Source: an uncultured Bacillota bacterium
GTDB lineage: Bacteria; Bacillota; Clostridia; Oscillospirales; Oscillospiraceae
NCBI GenBank assembly: GCA_937890735.1
Contig: CALACZ010000177.1
Location: forward strand, 1-15,034
DNA length: 15,034 bases
Reading direction: 5' to 3'
In this document: one piece after another, positions 1 to 6,930 of the stretch
Layout of the letters: every line of letters begins with the position of its first letter
Position numbering within the stretch: the stretch's first letter is position 1
Translations under genes and position numbers: made by a program
Notes under the pieces: generated by a model
Seen by the model: only the letters and a program-made list of their open reading frames with translations
What the model was told of the DNA's origin: nothing
The model's database searches: none

Positions 1-115
1 CGCTTCCGATGCGTACCTCGCGCTCCGCCGCGAGCCCCGCCGGGCACAGGGTCAAAAGCAGCGCCAGCATCAGCATGACCGCCCCGGCACGCCGGGTGAT
101 ATTACGCATTTTCAT
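1..115 (-). CDS. Secreted protein, N-terminal fragment (runs off left edge)
   Basis: Only the first 38 codons are in the window. They start MKMRNITRRAGAVM, continue with a leucine-rich hydrophobic core, and reach a likely signal-peptidase I site after LAA (about residue 30), followed by EREVRIGS. This is a textbook signal peptide: positive N-region with three Arg and one Lys, hydrophobic core, small residues before the cut. A Cys is present in the core but without a convincing lipobox. The start at 115 is chosen because GGAGGG lies 8 nt upstream; an ATG two codons later is possible. The frame overlaps the end of the MMPL exporter gene by 14 bp, so the two are probably translationally coupled in one operon. 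The mature part is missing, so no function can be assigned; a role with the exporter outside the membrane is an inference from position only. Confidence 0.75.
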   Translation of the reverse strand, partial: MKMRNITRRAGAVMLMLALLLTLCPAGLAAEREVRIGS

Positions 116-2621
116 CGCCGCTTCCCTCCCCTTCCTGATTATTTTCATCCGAACTGTCTCCGGGCGAATCCTCGCCCTCCGGCAGCCGGGCGCGGTCCAG
201 CGCCTCCACATTGCCGGAGATCACGCGCAGATCGACCGTGCCGTCCACTGTTGCGCGCAGGATGCCGCTGACCGTGCCGTGGATCTCGCCGCTGACCAGT
301 CCGTCCACATACACGCGTCCGCTGCCCTCCTTGCGCCGCAGCGCCGCCTTGGGCATACTGAACGACGTTTTATCCACAACGTCGCCGCCGATGAGCAGGA
401 TCTGCGGCAGCACGAACAGCACCAGGAACATCGAGAGGATCGTGCCGCGCCCCAAACTCTGCCCGATGCCGACGATCGTCGCCTCGGACGTCATCTGTCC
501 GATGAGGATACCGGCAGTCGCCAGGATTGTGCCGGAGGTGATGATGGTAGGGAACGCAAAGTTCAGCGTCTCGATCATCGCCTGCTTGTGCGGCATCTGC
601 TGCTTGAGCTCCTGATAACGGCTGGCAATGACGATGGCGTAGTCGATATTCGCGCCCATCTGGATGGAGCTGACCACCAGATAGCTCATAAAGAACAGCC
701 CTGTTTTCGTCAGCGTCGGCACGGAAAAGTTGATCCAGATGCTGCCCTGAATGACCAGGATCAGCAAAACCGGCATCCCTGCGGACTTGAACGTGAACAG
801 CAGCACCACCAGAACGATCAGGATGGACACCACGCTCACGACCGTATTGTCGCGCGCAAAGGATTTTTCAAAGTCGTATTCGTTCGTCGATTCGCCGCAC
901 ACCAGCACCTGTCCGTCGGGGTAGTAGCTCTGCGCAAGGTCCCGGATCTCGTCGGTAAACCGATACGTCTCGTCGCCGCTCACAGGCAGCGTGAGATACA
1001 CCAACATTCGGTCATACTCCGTACCGCAGAGCTGCGCCTGCGCGCTGCGCATCTGTTTTGCCGCGTCATTGAGTGTTTTGGTCTGCTCGTCGTCGAGTGT
1101 CACGAGCCCTTCATCGACCTTATCGCAGACAAACAGGAACATATCAATGAGCGGCACGCGATAGGTCGCAAGATTGCCGAGCATCTGCCCATATTGCTCC
1201 TGACTGGCGGCATAGGCGGCATACACAAGCTGCGCCGCCTCATAATCCAGCCCCGCAAGCTCGGAAAACTGCCGCGGCGTCAGCTTGTCGGCGAGCATAT
1301 AGCCGTCCATCGCCTCCACGTTGGCAAGCCCCATCGTGTGATCGACCTGCTCGTAGCCCTCGAGGTCCGACAGCAGCCGCGCCTCCGTCTCATAATCGCC
1401 CGCCGGGACGACCAGCGCCACCATGTTGGACGAGCCGAAATGCTCCTTTACCATGTTCTCGGCGATCTGCGTCTGGTTGAGCTTGGGCGTTTTCAGGGTG
1501 CTGTAGCCGTAGGCATAGGGGCAGTTGTTGGAAAAGTGCAGACCCAAAACCGCCAGCACCACGAACACCACCGGCACGATAAAGCGCGTGGCGTAGTCGA
1601 TCTTGCCCACAAACGGGATCTTCGGTACAAAGTCTCTGTGGCGTGTTTTTTCGATCAGCGGTCCAAACAGCACAAGAAGCCCCGGCATGATGAGAAACAC
1701 GGACAGCAGCGCGAACAAGATCGCCTTGATGAGGCAGATGCCCATGTCAGGACCGATCTTGAACTGCATGAACAGCATTGCTGCAAGACCGCCCACCGTG
1801 GTCAGCGAGCTCGCGCCGATCTCGGGGATGGCTTTGCTCAGCGCCACGATCGCCGCCTCGCGCACCGGCAGCAGCCGGTGCTCCTCCTTAAAGCGGTTGC
1901 ACAAGATGACCGCATAGTCCAGACTCAGCGCCAGCTGCAAAATGCTCGTCACAGAGTTTGACACGAACGAGATCGTGCCGAGCAGGAAATTGCAGCCCTT
2001 ATTGAGGATCATGGCGGTCACGAATGTAATGAGCAGCACCGGCACTTCGCCGTAGGTCTGCGAGGTCAGCAGCAGCACCGTCACCACGATCACGGCAACG
2101 TAGATCATAATGATGTTGACCTCGCGCTCGATGGTCTCCTTTTTGGCGTTGCCAAGCTCGGTGGACACATATACATCGCGCCCGCTCAGCGTCTGCTTGA
2201 CCTCCGCCAGAGCATCCAGGCAGCGGTCGTCTTTTTCGTCGTAATCAAACGTCACCGAAAACAGCGCCGACGCGTCGGCGTAGTGGTCGGACGTATCGTC
2301 AAACGACACGCTCTGCACACCGTCGATGTCCGCGAGCCGGTCGCTCAGCGCCTCGGCGTCCGCATAGGTGATGTTCGCCACCATCACATCCGCCGTGCCG
2401 TAGGTCGTGAACTGATCCTCCATCACGTCCAGACCCCGCCGCGTCTCCGAATCCGCCGGCAGATAGGTCGTCAGGTCGTCCTCGACCGTGACCCAGCTGC
2501 TCGAAAAGAACGAAAAAATGAGCGCAATAATGACGATCAGAAACACCAGATTGCGCTTATCCACGATAAACGTGGAGAGCTTGATCATAAACGACGGCTT
2601 CTGCCCCGTTTGTGTGCTCAC
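102..2621 (-). CDS. MMPL/RND-superfamily membrane transporter with glycine-rich tail
   Basis: Predicted 839-aa proton-driven exporter of the MMPL (RND) family, which moves lipids or hydrophobic compounds across the cytoplasmic membrane; the substrate cannot be read from sequence. Two homologous halves are visible. Each has one TM helix, a large extracytoplasmic loop, then five helices. Approximate TMs: 25-42, 168-187, 193-213, 219-241, 268-287, 294-320, 346-362, 594-611, 615-634, 640-662, 690-709, 722-745. The proton-relay Asp-Tyr pairs expected in TM4 and TM10 are present: SLDYAVIL (D235-Y236) and ANIDYAIVIASRY (D660-Y661). After the last helix, residues 766-804 form a glycine/valine-periodic segment, then an acidic disordered end (EGEDSPGDSSDENNQEGEG). 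The start is GTG, chosen for the AAGGAGG about 10 nt upstream; the next Met is residue 12. It has its own promoter after the metK terminator and overlaps the downstream secreted-protein gene. No TetR-type regulator lies beside it here. Confidence 0.9.
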   Translation of the reverse strand: MSTQTGQKPSFMIKLSTFIVDKRNLVFLIVIIALIFSFFSSSWVTVEDDLTTYLPADSETRRGLDVMEDQFTTYGTADVMVANITYADAEALSDRLADIDGVQSVSFDDTSDHYADASALFSVTFDYDEKDDRCLDALAEVKQTLSGRDVYVSTELGNAKKETIEREVNIIMIYVAVIVVTVLLLTSQTYGEVPVLLITFVTAMILNKGCNFLLGTISFVSNSVTSILQLALSLDYAVILCNRFKEEHRLLPVREAAIVALSKAIPEIGASSLTTVGGLAAMLFMQFKIGPDMGICLIKAILFALLSVFLIMPGLLVLFGPLIEKTRHRDFVPKIPFVGKIDYATRFIVPVVFVVLAVLGLHFSNNCPYAYGYSTLKTPKLNQTQIAENMVKEHFGSSNMVALVVPAGDYETEARLLSDLEGYEQVDHTMGLANVEAMDGYMLADKLTPRQFSELAGLDYEAAQLVYAAYAASQEQYGQMLGNLATYRVPLIDMFLFVCDKVDEGLVTLDDEQTKTLNDAAKQMRSAQAQLCGTEYDRMLVYLTLPVSGDETYRFTDEIRDLAQSYYPDGQVLVCGESTNEYDFEKSFARDNTVVSVVSILIVLVVLLFTFKSAGMPVLLILVIQGSIWINFSVPTLTKTGLFFMSYLVVSSIQMGANIDYAIVIASRYQELKQQMPHKQAMIETLNFAFPTIITSGTILATAGILIGQMTSEATIVGIGQSLGRGTILSMFLVLFVLPQILLIGGDVVDKTSFSMPKAALRRKEGSGRVYVDGLVSGEIHGTVSGILRATVDGTVDLRVISGNVEALDRARLPEGEDSPGDSSDENNQEGEGSGDENA

Positions 2622-2661
2622 AGGCGTTCCCCCTCCTTATAATCTGTTCAAATTCAGCCAT

Positions 2662-2690
2662 AGGATACCGCATTTTTTGCATTCTGACAA
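2662..2690 (-). promoter_or_regulatory. Promoter of the MMPL transporter gene
   Basis: On the minus strand TTGTCA (2690-2685, 5/6 to consensus) is followed by a 17-bp spacer and TATCCT (2667-2662, 4/6). It lies just beyond the metK terminator and about 40 bp before the GTG start, so the exporter is expected to be transcribed separately from metK. Confidence 0.65.
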
Positions 2691-2713
2691 GGGTCATTTG
2701 CGGGCAAATGTCC

Positions 2714-2748
2714 AAAAAGCCGGAAGGACGCTTGTCCCTTCCGGCTTT
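2714..2748 (-). terminator. Rho-independent terminator of metK
   Basis: Twelve-base-pair perfect stem AAAGCCGGAAGG / CCTTCCGGCTTT (2716-2727 with 2737-2748) and a 9-nt loop. On the minus strand the stem runs into five T (2718-2714). It begins 5 nt after the metK stop codon. Confidence 0.9.
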
Positions 2749-2753
2749 GTAAG

Positions 2754-3920
2754 TTACGCGTTTTTGAGCAGCAGCTCCGTGCTGTCGAGCTTTTCCCACG
2801 GCAGATCGAGGTCGGTGCGGCCGAAATGACCGAACGCGGCGGTCTGACGGTAGATCGGGCGGCGCAGATCCAGCTTGCGGATGATCTCCGCCGGGCGCAG
2901 GTCAAAGCACTTGCGCACGAGCAGCCCCAGCTCGGCGTCGGGCAGCCGCCCCGTGCCGAACGACTCAACCAGCACCGACACCGGCTGTGCCACGCCAATG
3001 GCGTACGCCAGCTCGATCTGGCATTTGTCCGCCAGCCCCGCGGCGACGATGTTCTTGGCGATGTAGCGCGCCATGTACGCCGCGCTGCGATCGACCTTCG
3101 TCGGGTCTTTGCCGGAGAACGCGCCGCCGCCGTGCGCGGCATAGCCGCCGTAGGTGTCCACGATGATCTTGCGCCCCGTGAGCCCCGAGTCACCCACAGG
3201 TCCGCCGATGACGAACCGCCCCGTAGGGTTCACGAGGAACTTTGTATCCGCGTCCAGCAGACGTGAAGGAAGATTCGGCTTGATGACCTCTTCCACGATG
3301 CCCTCACGCAGCTCCTCGATGGACACATCCGGCGAATGCTGCGTGGAGACGACCACGGTGTCGATCCGCGCGACCGATCCGTCGGGCGCGTATTCCACCG
3401 ACACCTGGCTCTTGCCGTCGGGCCGCAGCCAGCCGAGCGTGCCGGTGCGGCGGCACTGGCTGAGCGCGCGGGTCAGATTGTGCGCATAGGAGATAGGCGC
3501 GGGCATAAGCTCCTTCGTTTCGCGGCAGGCGAAGCCGAACATCATGCCCTGATCGCCCGCGCCGGTCTGCGCGGCATCGTCATACGAGCTGTCAACGCCC
3601 ATGGCGATGTCCTCCGACTGCTTGTCGATGGCGGTGAGCACGGCGCAGCTGCGTCCGTCAAAGCCGCACTCGGCGTTGTTGTAGCCGATGTCCTCAATGG
3701 TCTTGCGGGCGATGCCCGCGATGTCCACATAGCAGTTCGTGGTGATCTCGCCCATCACGAGCACGAGCCCCGTTGTGGTGGCGCACTCGCACGCCACGCG
3801 CGCCATCGGGTCTTTTTCCAGGATGGCATCCAGCACGCCGTCGGAGATCTGGTCGCAGACCTTATCGGGATGCCCCTCCGTAACGGATTCCGAGGTAAAA
3901 ATTCTGCGTTCCTTGTTCAT
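2754..3920 (-). CDS. metK: S-adenosylmethionine synthetase (methionine adenosyltransferase)
   Basis: 388-aa cytoplasmic enzyme that joins ATP and L-methionine to make S-adenosylmethionine, releasing phosphate and pyrophosphate. Family signatures are intact: EGHPDKVCDQISD near residues 15-27 (ATP/metal site), GAGDQGMMFG at 120-129 (signature 1), and GGGAFSGKDPTKVDRS at 264-279 (P-loop-like signature 2). Length matches the usual 380-400 aa. The frame is open upstream to 3962, but the ATG at 3920 is chosen because AAGGAG sits 7 nt before it and MNKERRIFTSESVTEGHPDK is the typical MetK beginning. It is single-gene: promoter, SAM-I riboswitch and terminator precede it, and another terminator follows. 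Control by SAM itself is therefore expected. The leader also carries an extra hairpin between the riboswitch terminator and the ribosome binding site. Confidence 0.97.
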   Translation of the reverse strand: MNKERRIFTSESVTEGHPDKVCDQISDGVLDAILEKDPMARVACECATTTGLVLVMGEITTNCYVDIAGIARKTIEDIGYNNAECGFDGRSCAVLTAIDKQSEDIAMGVDSSYDDAAQTGAGDQGMMFGFACRETKELMPAPISYAHNLTRALSQCRRTGTLGWLRPDGKSQVSVEYAPDGSVARIDTVVVSTQHSPDVSIEELREGIVEEVIKPNLPSRLLDADTKFLVNPTGRFVIGGPVGDSGLTGRKIIVDTYGGYAAHGGGAFSGKDPTKVDRSAAYMARYIAKNIVAAGLADKCQIELAYAIGVAQPVSVLVESFGTGRLPDAELGLLVRKCFDLRPAEIIRKLDLRRPIYRQTAAFGHFGRTDLDLPWEKLDSTELLLKNA

Positions 3921-3938
3921 AAAAATACTCCTTTCGTC

Positions 3939-3980
3939 AGTAACCGATGATCCAATCGACAAGAGCCATCAGCGGTTACC
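3939..3980 (-). repeat. Leader hairpin between riboswitch terminator and metK RBS
   Basis: In mRNA sense the 5' arm is GTAACCGCTGAT (3979-3968) and the 3' arm is ATCATCGGTTAC (3951-3940), pairing over 12 bp with a single mismatch around a 16-nt loop. It ends 5 nt before the AAGGAG of metK. The 12-nt 5' arm recurs exactly in the leader of the ABC transporter operon at 8010-8021, also followed by a CGGTTACT 3' arm. The function is unknown; it may be a regulator site or an RNA stem. Confidence 0.6.
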
Positions 3981-3997
3981 CTTTGCGCGGGGATATG

Positions 3998-4027
3998 AAA
4001 AAACGCTCTGCCGGCGGCAAAGCGTTT
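3998..4027 (-). terminator. Riboswitch-controlled terminator upstream of metK
   Basis: Minus-strand stem AAACGCTTTGCC / GGCAGAGCGTTT around a GCC loop (one T.G wobble), ending in six T. It lies directly after the 3' strand of the SAM-I aptamer, as expected for the expression platform: SAM binding favours this hairpin and stops transcription before metK. Confidence 0.88.
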
Positions 4028-4039
4028 GAGATCCATTCC

Positions 4040-4130
4040 CTCATCTTTCGATCACTTCGCCGGATTTGGCACCTTGCATTGCAGGTTGCCGGGCTTCATC
4101 GGGCCGTTCCCTCCGCCACTCTTGATAAGG
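4040..4130 (-). promoter_or_regulatory. SAM-I riboswitch (S-box leader) controlling metK
   Basis: Minus-strand sequence carries the conserved S-box core in order: CTTATCAAGAGTGG, CGGAGGGAACGGCCCGATGA, AGCCCGGCAACC, GGTGCCAAATCC, and a closing GATGAG that pairs with CTTATC to form P1. These are the hallmark kink-turn, binding-pocket and P1 elements of the SAM-I class. It sits between a consensus promoter and an intrinsic terminator upstream of metK, so this is a transcriptional OFF switch responding to SAM. The match is by recognition of conserved blocks, not by a covariance model. Confidence 0.96.
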
Positions 4131-4149
4131 CTATTCAGTTAGCATCCCT

Positions 4150-4177
4150 ATTATAGGCTATTTTTCGCATTTGTCAA
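4150..4177 (-). promoter_or_regulatory. Promoter of the SAM riboswitch/metK transcript
   Basis: Exact TTGACA (4177-4172) and exact TATAAT (4155-4150) with a 16-bp spacer on the minus strand. The predicted start near 4143 is about a dozen nucleotides before the riboswitch P1 strand. Both hexamers are perfect consensus, which fits a riboswitch that controls output after constitutive initiation. Confidence 0.9.
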
Positions 4178-4190
4178 CACCATTTGCCGG

Positions 4191-4218
4191 TTTGCGCAAA
4201 AGATTTTTTGGCTATACT
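4191..4218 (+). promoter_or_regulatory. Possible promoter of the rhomboid-like gene
   Basis: TATACT at 4213-4218 is a good -10 box, with only a weak TTTGCG 16 bp upstream. It is back-to-back with the metK promoter and about 75 bp before the ATG at 4294. A TACAAT at 4257-4262 is an alternative -10. Neither is decisive. Confidence 0.3.
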
Positions 4219-4293
4219 GTTCACAGATTATTGAAGATTTTTCCGCCCCGCGTCTGTACAATAACACGCAGTTAGCAGTTAGGAGATGAAGCT

Positions 4294-5163
4294 ATGAAAG
4301 ATCTCAGGCGGCGCTTTGACCGCTTTTGTCTGAAGCACCGCACGAGCGGTATCCGCAATCTCATGCTGGTGCTCGCCATCGGCAACCTCGCCGTGTATGT
4401 GCTCACCCGGATCGACCCGAGCCAGGTGGTCTATTCCTACCTGTGCTTCTCCCGCAGCGCGATTTTGCACGGGCAGATCTGGCGGCTGTTTACTTATGTG
4501 CTCACCTATCTGGCGGAGAGCGGCACGGGCTATTATATGTTCCTCGCGCTCGTGACGCTGCTGTGCTACAGCCAGTTCGGCAAAATACTGGAGGAGTCCT
4601 GGGGCACGCTGCGCTTTAACCTCTACTATCTCACGGGCGTGCTGATGACCGACATCGTCGCGCTGATCATCGGCTACGGCGCAAGCGCCGGCGCGCTGAA
4701 CCTGAGCCTCTTCCTCGCCGTGGCGACCATCGCGCCGGAGGCGCGGGTGCTGCTGATGTTCTTCATCCCCATCAAGTTCAAGTACATGGCGCTTGTGTAC
4801 CTCGCACTGACGGCGCTGAACGTGGTGCGCTACCTGCTGTCGTTCGGCTTTTTGTCCTTCGCGTGGCTCATGCCGCTCGTACCGCTGGCAAACTACTTTC
4901 TGTTCTTCGGCAGCGGCATTTCGGTGCTCTTCCCGCCGTCGTGGCGCGCGCATACCCCGCACAGACCGCGCCCCAAGCCCACAGCAGGCTGGGCAAGCAG
5001 CTACCAGAGCCGCACCGGCGAGCGTCCGTACCGCCACAAATGCACCGTCTGCGGCAGAACGGACACCGAATACCCGAATCTGGAGTTCCGCTACTGCTCC
5101 AAGTGCAACGGCTACTACTGCTACTGCATCGACCACATCAACAACCACGTTCACATTCAGTAA
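4294..5163 (+). CDS. Rhomboid-like membrane protein with C-terminal zinc-ribbon-like domain
   Basis: 289-aa multi-pass protein. Residues 22-38, 64-74, 78-97, 109-128, 133-147, 151-160, 164-184 and 186-206 are hydrophobic, giving about six TM helices. HGQIWRLFTYVL (59-70) resembles the loop-1 G-x-x-W-R-x-x-T motif of rhomboid proteases. However, the catalytic GxSG serine motif and the later catalytic His are not visible where expected, so it is more likely a catalytically dead rhomboid fold than a protease. The cytosolic tail (about 213-289) is basic and proline-rich, then carries CTVC (250-253), CSKC (268-271) and two further Cys (276, 278) with several His, a likely zinc-binding ribbon. AGGAG lies 8 nt before the ATG. 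It is monocistronic between the divergent metK leader and a convergent degV. Its function is unknown. Confidence 0.75.
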   Translation: MKDLRRRFDRFCLKHRTSGIRNLMLVLAIGNLAVYVLTRIDPSQVVYSYLCFSRSAILHGQIWRLFTYVLTYLAESGTGYYMFLALVTLLCYSQFGKILEESWGTLRFNLYYLTGVLMTDIVALIIGYGASAGALNLSLFLAVATIAPEARVLLMFFIPIKFKYMALVYLALTALNVVRYLLSFGFLSFAWLMPLVPLANYFLFFGSGISVLFPPSWRAHTPHRPRPKPTAGWASSYQSRTGERPYRHKCTVCGRTDTEYPNLEFRYCSKCNGYYCYCIDHINNHVHIQ

Positions 5164-5175
5164 TACAGAGAAAAT

Positions 5176-5203
5176 CCCGGCGGCGCTGTTCAGCGCCGCC
5201 GGG
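5176..5203. terminator. Bidirectional terminator between convergent genes
   Basis: Perfect 12-bp stem CCCGGCGGCGCT / AGCGCCGCCGGG with a GTTC loop lies 12 nt after the rhomboid-like stop and 8 nt after the degV stop. The minus strand continues ATTTTCTC and the plus strand GTCATCTTTATTT; both T tracts are modest, so it probably serves both genes. Confidence 0.8.
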
Positions 5204-5210
5204 GTCATCT

Positions 5211-6107
5211 TTATTTGGGATTTTCGGCTGTGCGTTCGTCGCCGAAGAAGAACACCGCCACTGTGCCCGGGCCCGCGTGCGAGCCGATGATCGTGCCAAT
5301 GTCGCAGATGCGCAGCTCCTTCGCCTTCGGGAAGCGCTCGCGGATGGCAGCCTGCGTCGCCTCGGCGTCAGCAAGGCTGTTGGAGTGGCAGATCCAGCAC
5401 TTCTGGTCGTAGTCTTTTCCGCCCTGTGCGTGCTTTTCCATGGTGTCGAGCGTGCGGCGGATGGCGTTCTGACGTCCGCGCACCTTGTCATACGCGATGA
5501 TCCTGCCCTCGTCGTTCAGGCGCATGATCGGGCAGATGTTGAGGATCGCGCCGATCGCCGCCGCCGGTCCTGACACGCGCCCGCCGCGGCGGAAATACTT
5601 GAGGTCGGTGGAGTAAAACTGGTGGTGCACCCTGTTGCGGTTTTCCAGCACCCACTGCGCCACTTCATCCAGAGACTTGCCCGCGTCGCGCAGGTCGGCA
5701 GCGCCGTCCACCAGCAGACCGTAGCCGGACGAGCTGCACAGCGAGTCGATCACCACGAGCTTGCGGTCGGGATATTTTTCGCGCAGGCTGTCGGCGGCGA
5801 GCATGGCGTTCTGCACGGAGCTGGACATCCCCGAGCCGAACGCGATATGCAGCACGTCGCCCTGCTGCAAGAGCTTGTCAAAATATTCGTTATAGGCATA
5901 GACGTTAATTTGCGAGGTCTGCGGCATATGCTCCTTGATGAGCTCATAGAACCGCGGCAGCGCCTCGGGGTCTCGCCCCATATCGTCCACATATTCCTGC
6001 TCGCCGATGCGGTAGGTATAGAAGATCACGGACAGGTCGCGCGCCTGCGCATAGGAATACGGCACGTCGATGGTCGAGCCGCACGAAAGGATGAACGGAT
6101 GCTGCAT
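5211..6107 (-). CDS. DegV family (fatty-acid-binding) protein
   Basis: 298-aa cytoplasmic protein of the DegV/FakB family. Members bind a fatty acid between two domains, and some (FakB) present it to the kinase FakA for phosphorylation and entry into phospholipid synthesis. Visible family features are STIDVPYSYA at the N-terminus, PQTSQ near 62-66, GSGMSSSVQNA (91-101), the RRGGRVSG loop (173-180) and the C-terminal IGSHAGPGT (274-282), whose His/Gly residues line the lipid carboxylate site in solved structures. Length is close to the usual 280-290. AAGGAGGG lies 6 nt before the ATG and supports this start. No fakA-like kinase gene is present here, so the exact lipid role is unproven. It is divergent from the two-component system and convergent with the rhomboid-like gene. 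Confidence 0.9.
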   Translation of the reverse strand: MQHPFILSCGSTIDVPYSYAQARDLSVIFYTYRIGEQEYVDDMGRDPEALPRFYELIKEHMPQTSQINVYAYNEYFDKLLQQGDVLHIAFGSGMSSSVQNAMLAADSLREKYPDRKLVVIDSLCSSSGYGLLVDGAADLRDAGKSLDEVAQWVLENRNRVHHQFYSTDLKYFRRGGRVSGPAAAIGAILNICPIMRLNDEGRIIAYDKVRGRQNAIRRTLDTMEKHAQGGKDYDQKCWICHSNSLADAEATQAAIRERFPKAKELRICDIGTIIGSHAGPGTVAVFFFGDERTAENPK

Positions 6108-6136
6108 GATAACCCTCCTTCATTATATGTAAAACC

Positions 6137-6165
6137 AGTATATCAGAATAATCTGGAAATGTACA
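6137..6165 (-). promoter_or_regulatory. Promoter of the degV gene
   Basis: Minus-strand TGTACA (6165-6160, 4/6) and TATACT (6142-6137, 5/6) with a 17-bp spacer predict a start near 6130, leaving a short leader that includes AAGGAGGG. A closer TATAAT (6127-6122) would start inside the ribosome binding site and is less likely. Confidence 0.55.
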
Positions 6166-6196
6166 TGGACAAATTTGCCGAACTGTCCCACCGCAA

Positions 6197-6225
6197 TTGA
6201 CAGCGGGCACACAGTTCTATAGAAT
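6197..6225 (+). promoter_or_regulatory. Promoter of the two-component system genes
   Basis: Exact TTGACA (6197-6202), 17-bp spacer, TAGAAT (6220-6225, 5/6). The predicted start is about 18 bp before the ATG at 6250 and leaves AAAGGAGGGG in the leader. It is strong and likely constitutive; no TGACA-N4-TGTAA box is seen here. Confidence 0.85.
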
Positions 6226-6249
6226 AGGGGCATCAAAGGAGGGGATGTT

Positions 6250-6921
6250 ATGTACCGGGCACTCATCGTGGAGGACGACGCCGGCATTGCCGAGGCGATC
6301 CGCCGCGCAGCGGGGTCGTGGGACTTGGAGGTCACGCAGGCGGAGGACCTGCATGACGTGATGGCGTCGTTCGCCGCCGTACAGCCGCATATCGTGCTGC
6401 TGGATATTTCTCTGCCGTTTTTTAACGGCTACCACTGGTGCAGCGAAATTCGCCGCGTTTCAAACGTGCCGATCCTGTTTCTCTCCTCGGCGGCGGATAA
6501 CCTGAATATCGTGATGGCGATGAATATGGGCGCGGACGATTTTATCGCCAAGCCATTTGATCTGGACGTCTTGATGGCAAAGGTGCAGGCGCTTTTGCGC
6601 CGGGCGTATGACTTTGCCGCCAGCGCGCCGGTGCTGGAGCATCGCGGGGCGCTTCTGCATACGGGCGAGCAGACGCTGACGTACAACGGCAAGACCGTCC
6701 CGCTGACGAAAAACGAATACCGCATCCTGCTGTGCCTCATGCGCGGCAAGGGCACGGTCGTCAGCCGCGAAAAGCTCATGGAGCAGCTCTGGCAGACGGA
6801 CGCATTCGTGGACGAAAACACGCTGAACGTCAACGTCGGCAGGCTGCGCAAAAAGCTGGACGCGGCGGGGCTGCATGACTTTATCACAACGCGCATCGGC
6901 GCGGGCTATCTCATCGGGTAA
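6250..6921 (+). CDS. OmpR-family response regulator, BceR-like
   Basis: 223-aa DNA-binding regulator. The receiver domain (about 2-115) has the acidic pocket E8/D9, the phosphoacceptor D52 in VLLDISLP, a Ser near 79-80 and the conserved K101 in FIAKPF. The winged-helix DNA-binding domain (about 128-222) has the typical LTKNEYRILLCLM, VVSREKLMEQLW, NVNVGRLRKKL and RIGAGYLI blocks. AAAGGAGGGG precedes the ATG. The kinase gene starts 9 bp after its stop, so they are one operon. Together with the downstream ABC genes, the context indicates a Bce-type regulator that activates the transporter operon when the envelope is challenged. The probable target is the repeat pair at 7918-7953. Confidence 0.93.
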   Translation: MYRALIVEDDAGIAEAIRRAAGSWDLEVTQAEDLHDVMASFAAVQPHIVLLDISLPFFNGYHWCSEIRRVSNVPILFLSSAADNLNIVMAMNMGADDFIAKPFDLDVLMAKVQALLRRAYDFAASAPVLEHRGALLHTGEQTLTYNGKTVPLTKNEYRILLCLMRGKGTVVSREKLMEQLWQTDAFVDENTLNVNVGRLRKKLDAAGLHDFITTRIGAGYLIG

Positions 6922-6930
6922 GGGGCGCGT

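Noticed and set aside
9..1961. 650-aa open frame on the plus strand opposite the MMPL gene
   Set aside because: Composition is Arg/His/Gln/Asp-rich with no recognisable motif, and it mirrors a gene with clear MMPL motifs. Long antisense frames are common in GC-rich coding DNA.
3921..3962. Upstream extension of metK by 14 codons
   Set aside because: The extension lies over the leader hairpin and the AAGGAG site; MNKERRIFTSES is the standard MetK start.
4279..5208. 309-aa minus-strand frame opposite the rhomboid-like gene
   Set aside because: It would run through the convergent terminator and has low-complexity His/Arg/Glu/Ala content. The plus-strand frame has TM helices, a ribosome binding site and a Cys cluster.
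6122..6127. TATAAT on the minus strand directly before degV as a -10 box
   Set aside because: Transcription would start within the ribosome binding site; the TGTACA-17-TATACT pair at 6137-6165 gives a sensible leader.
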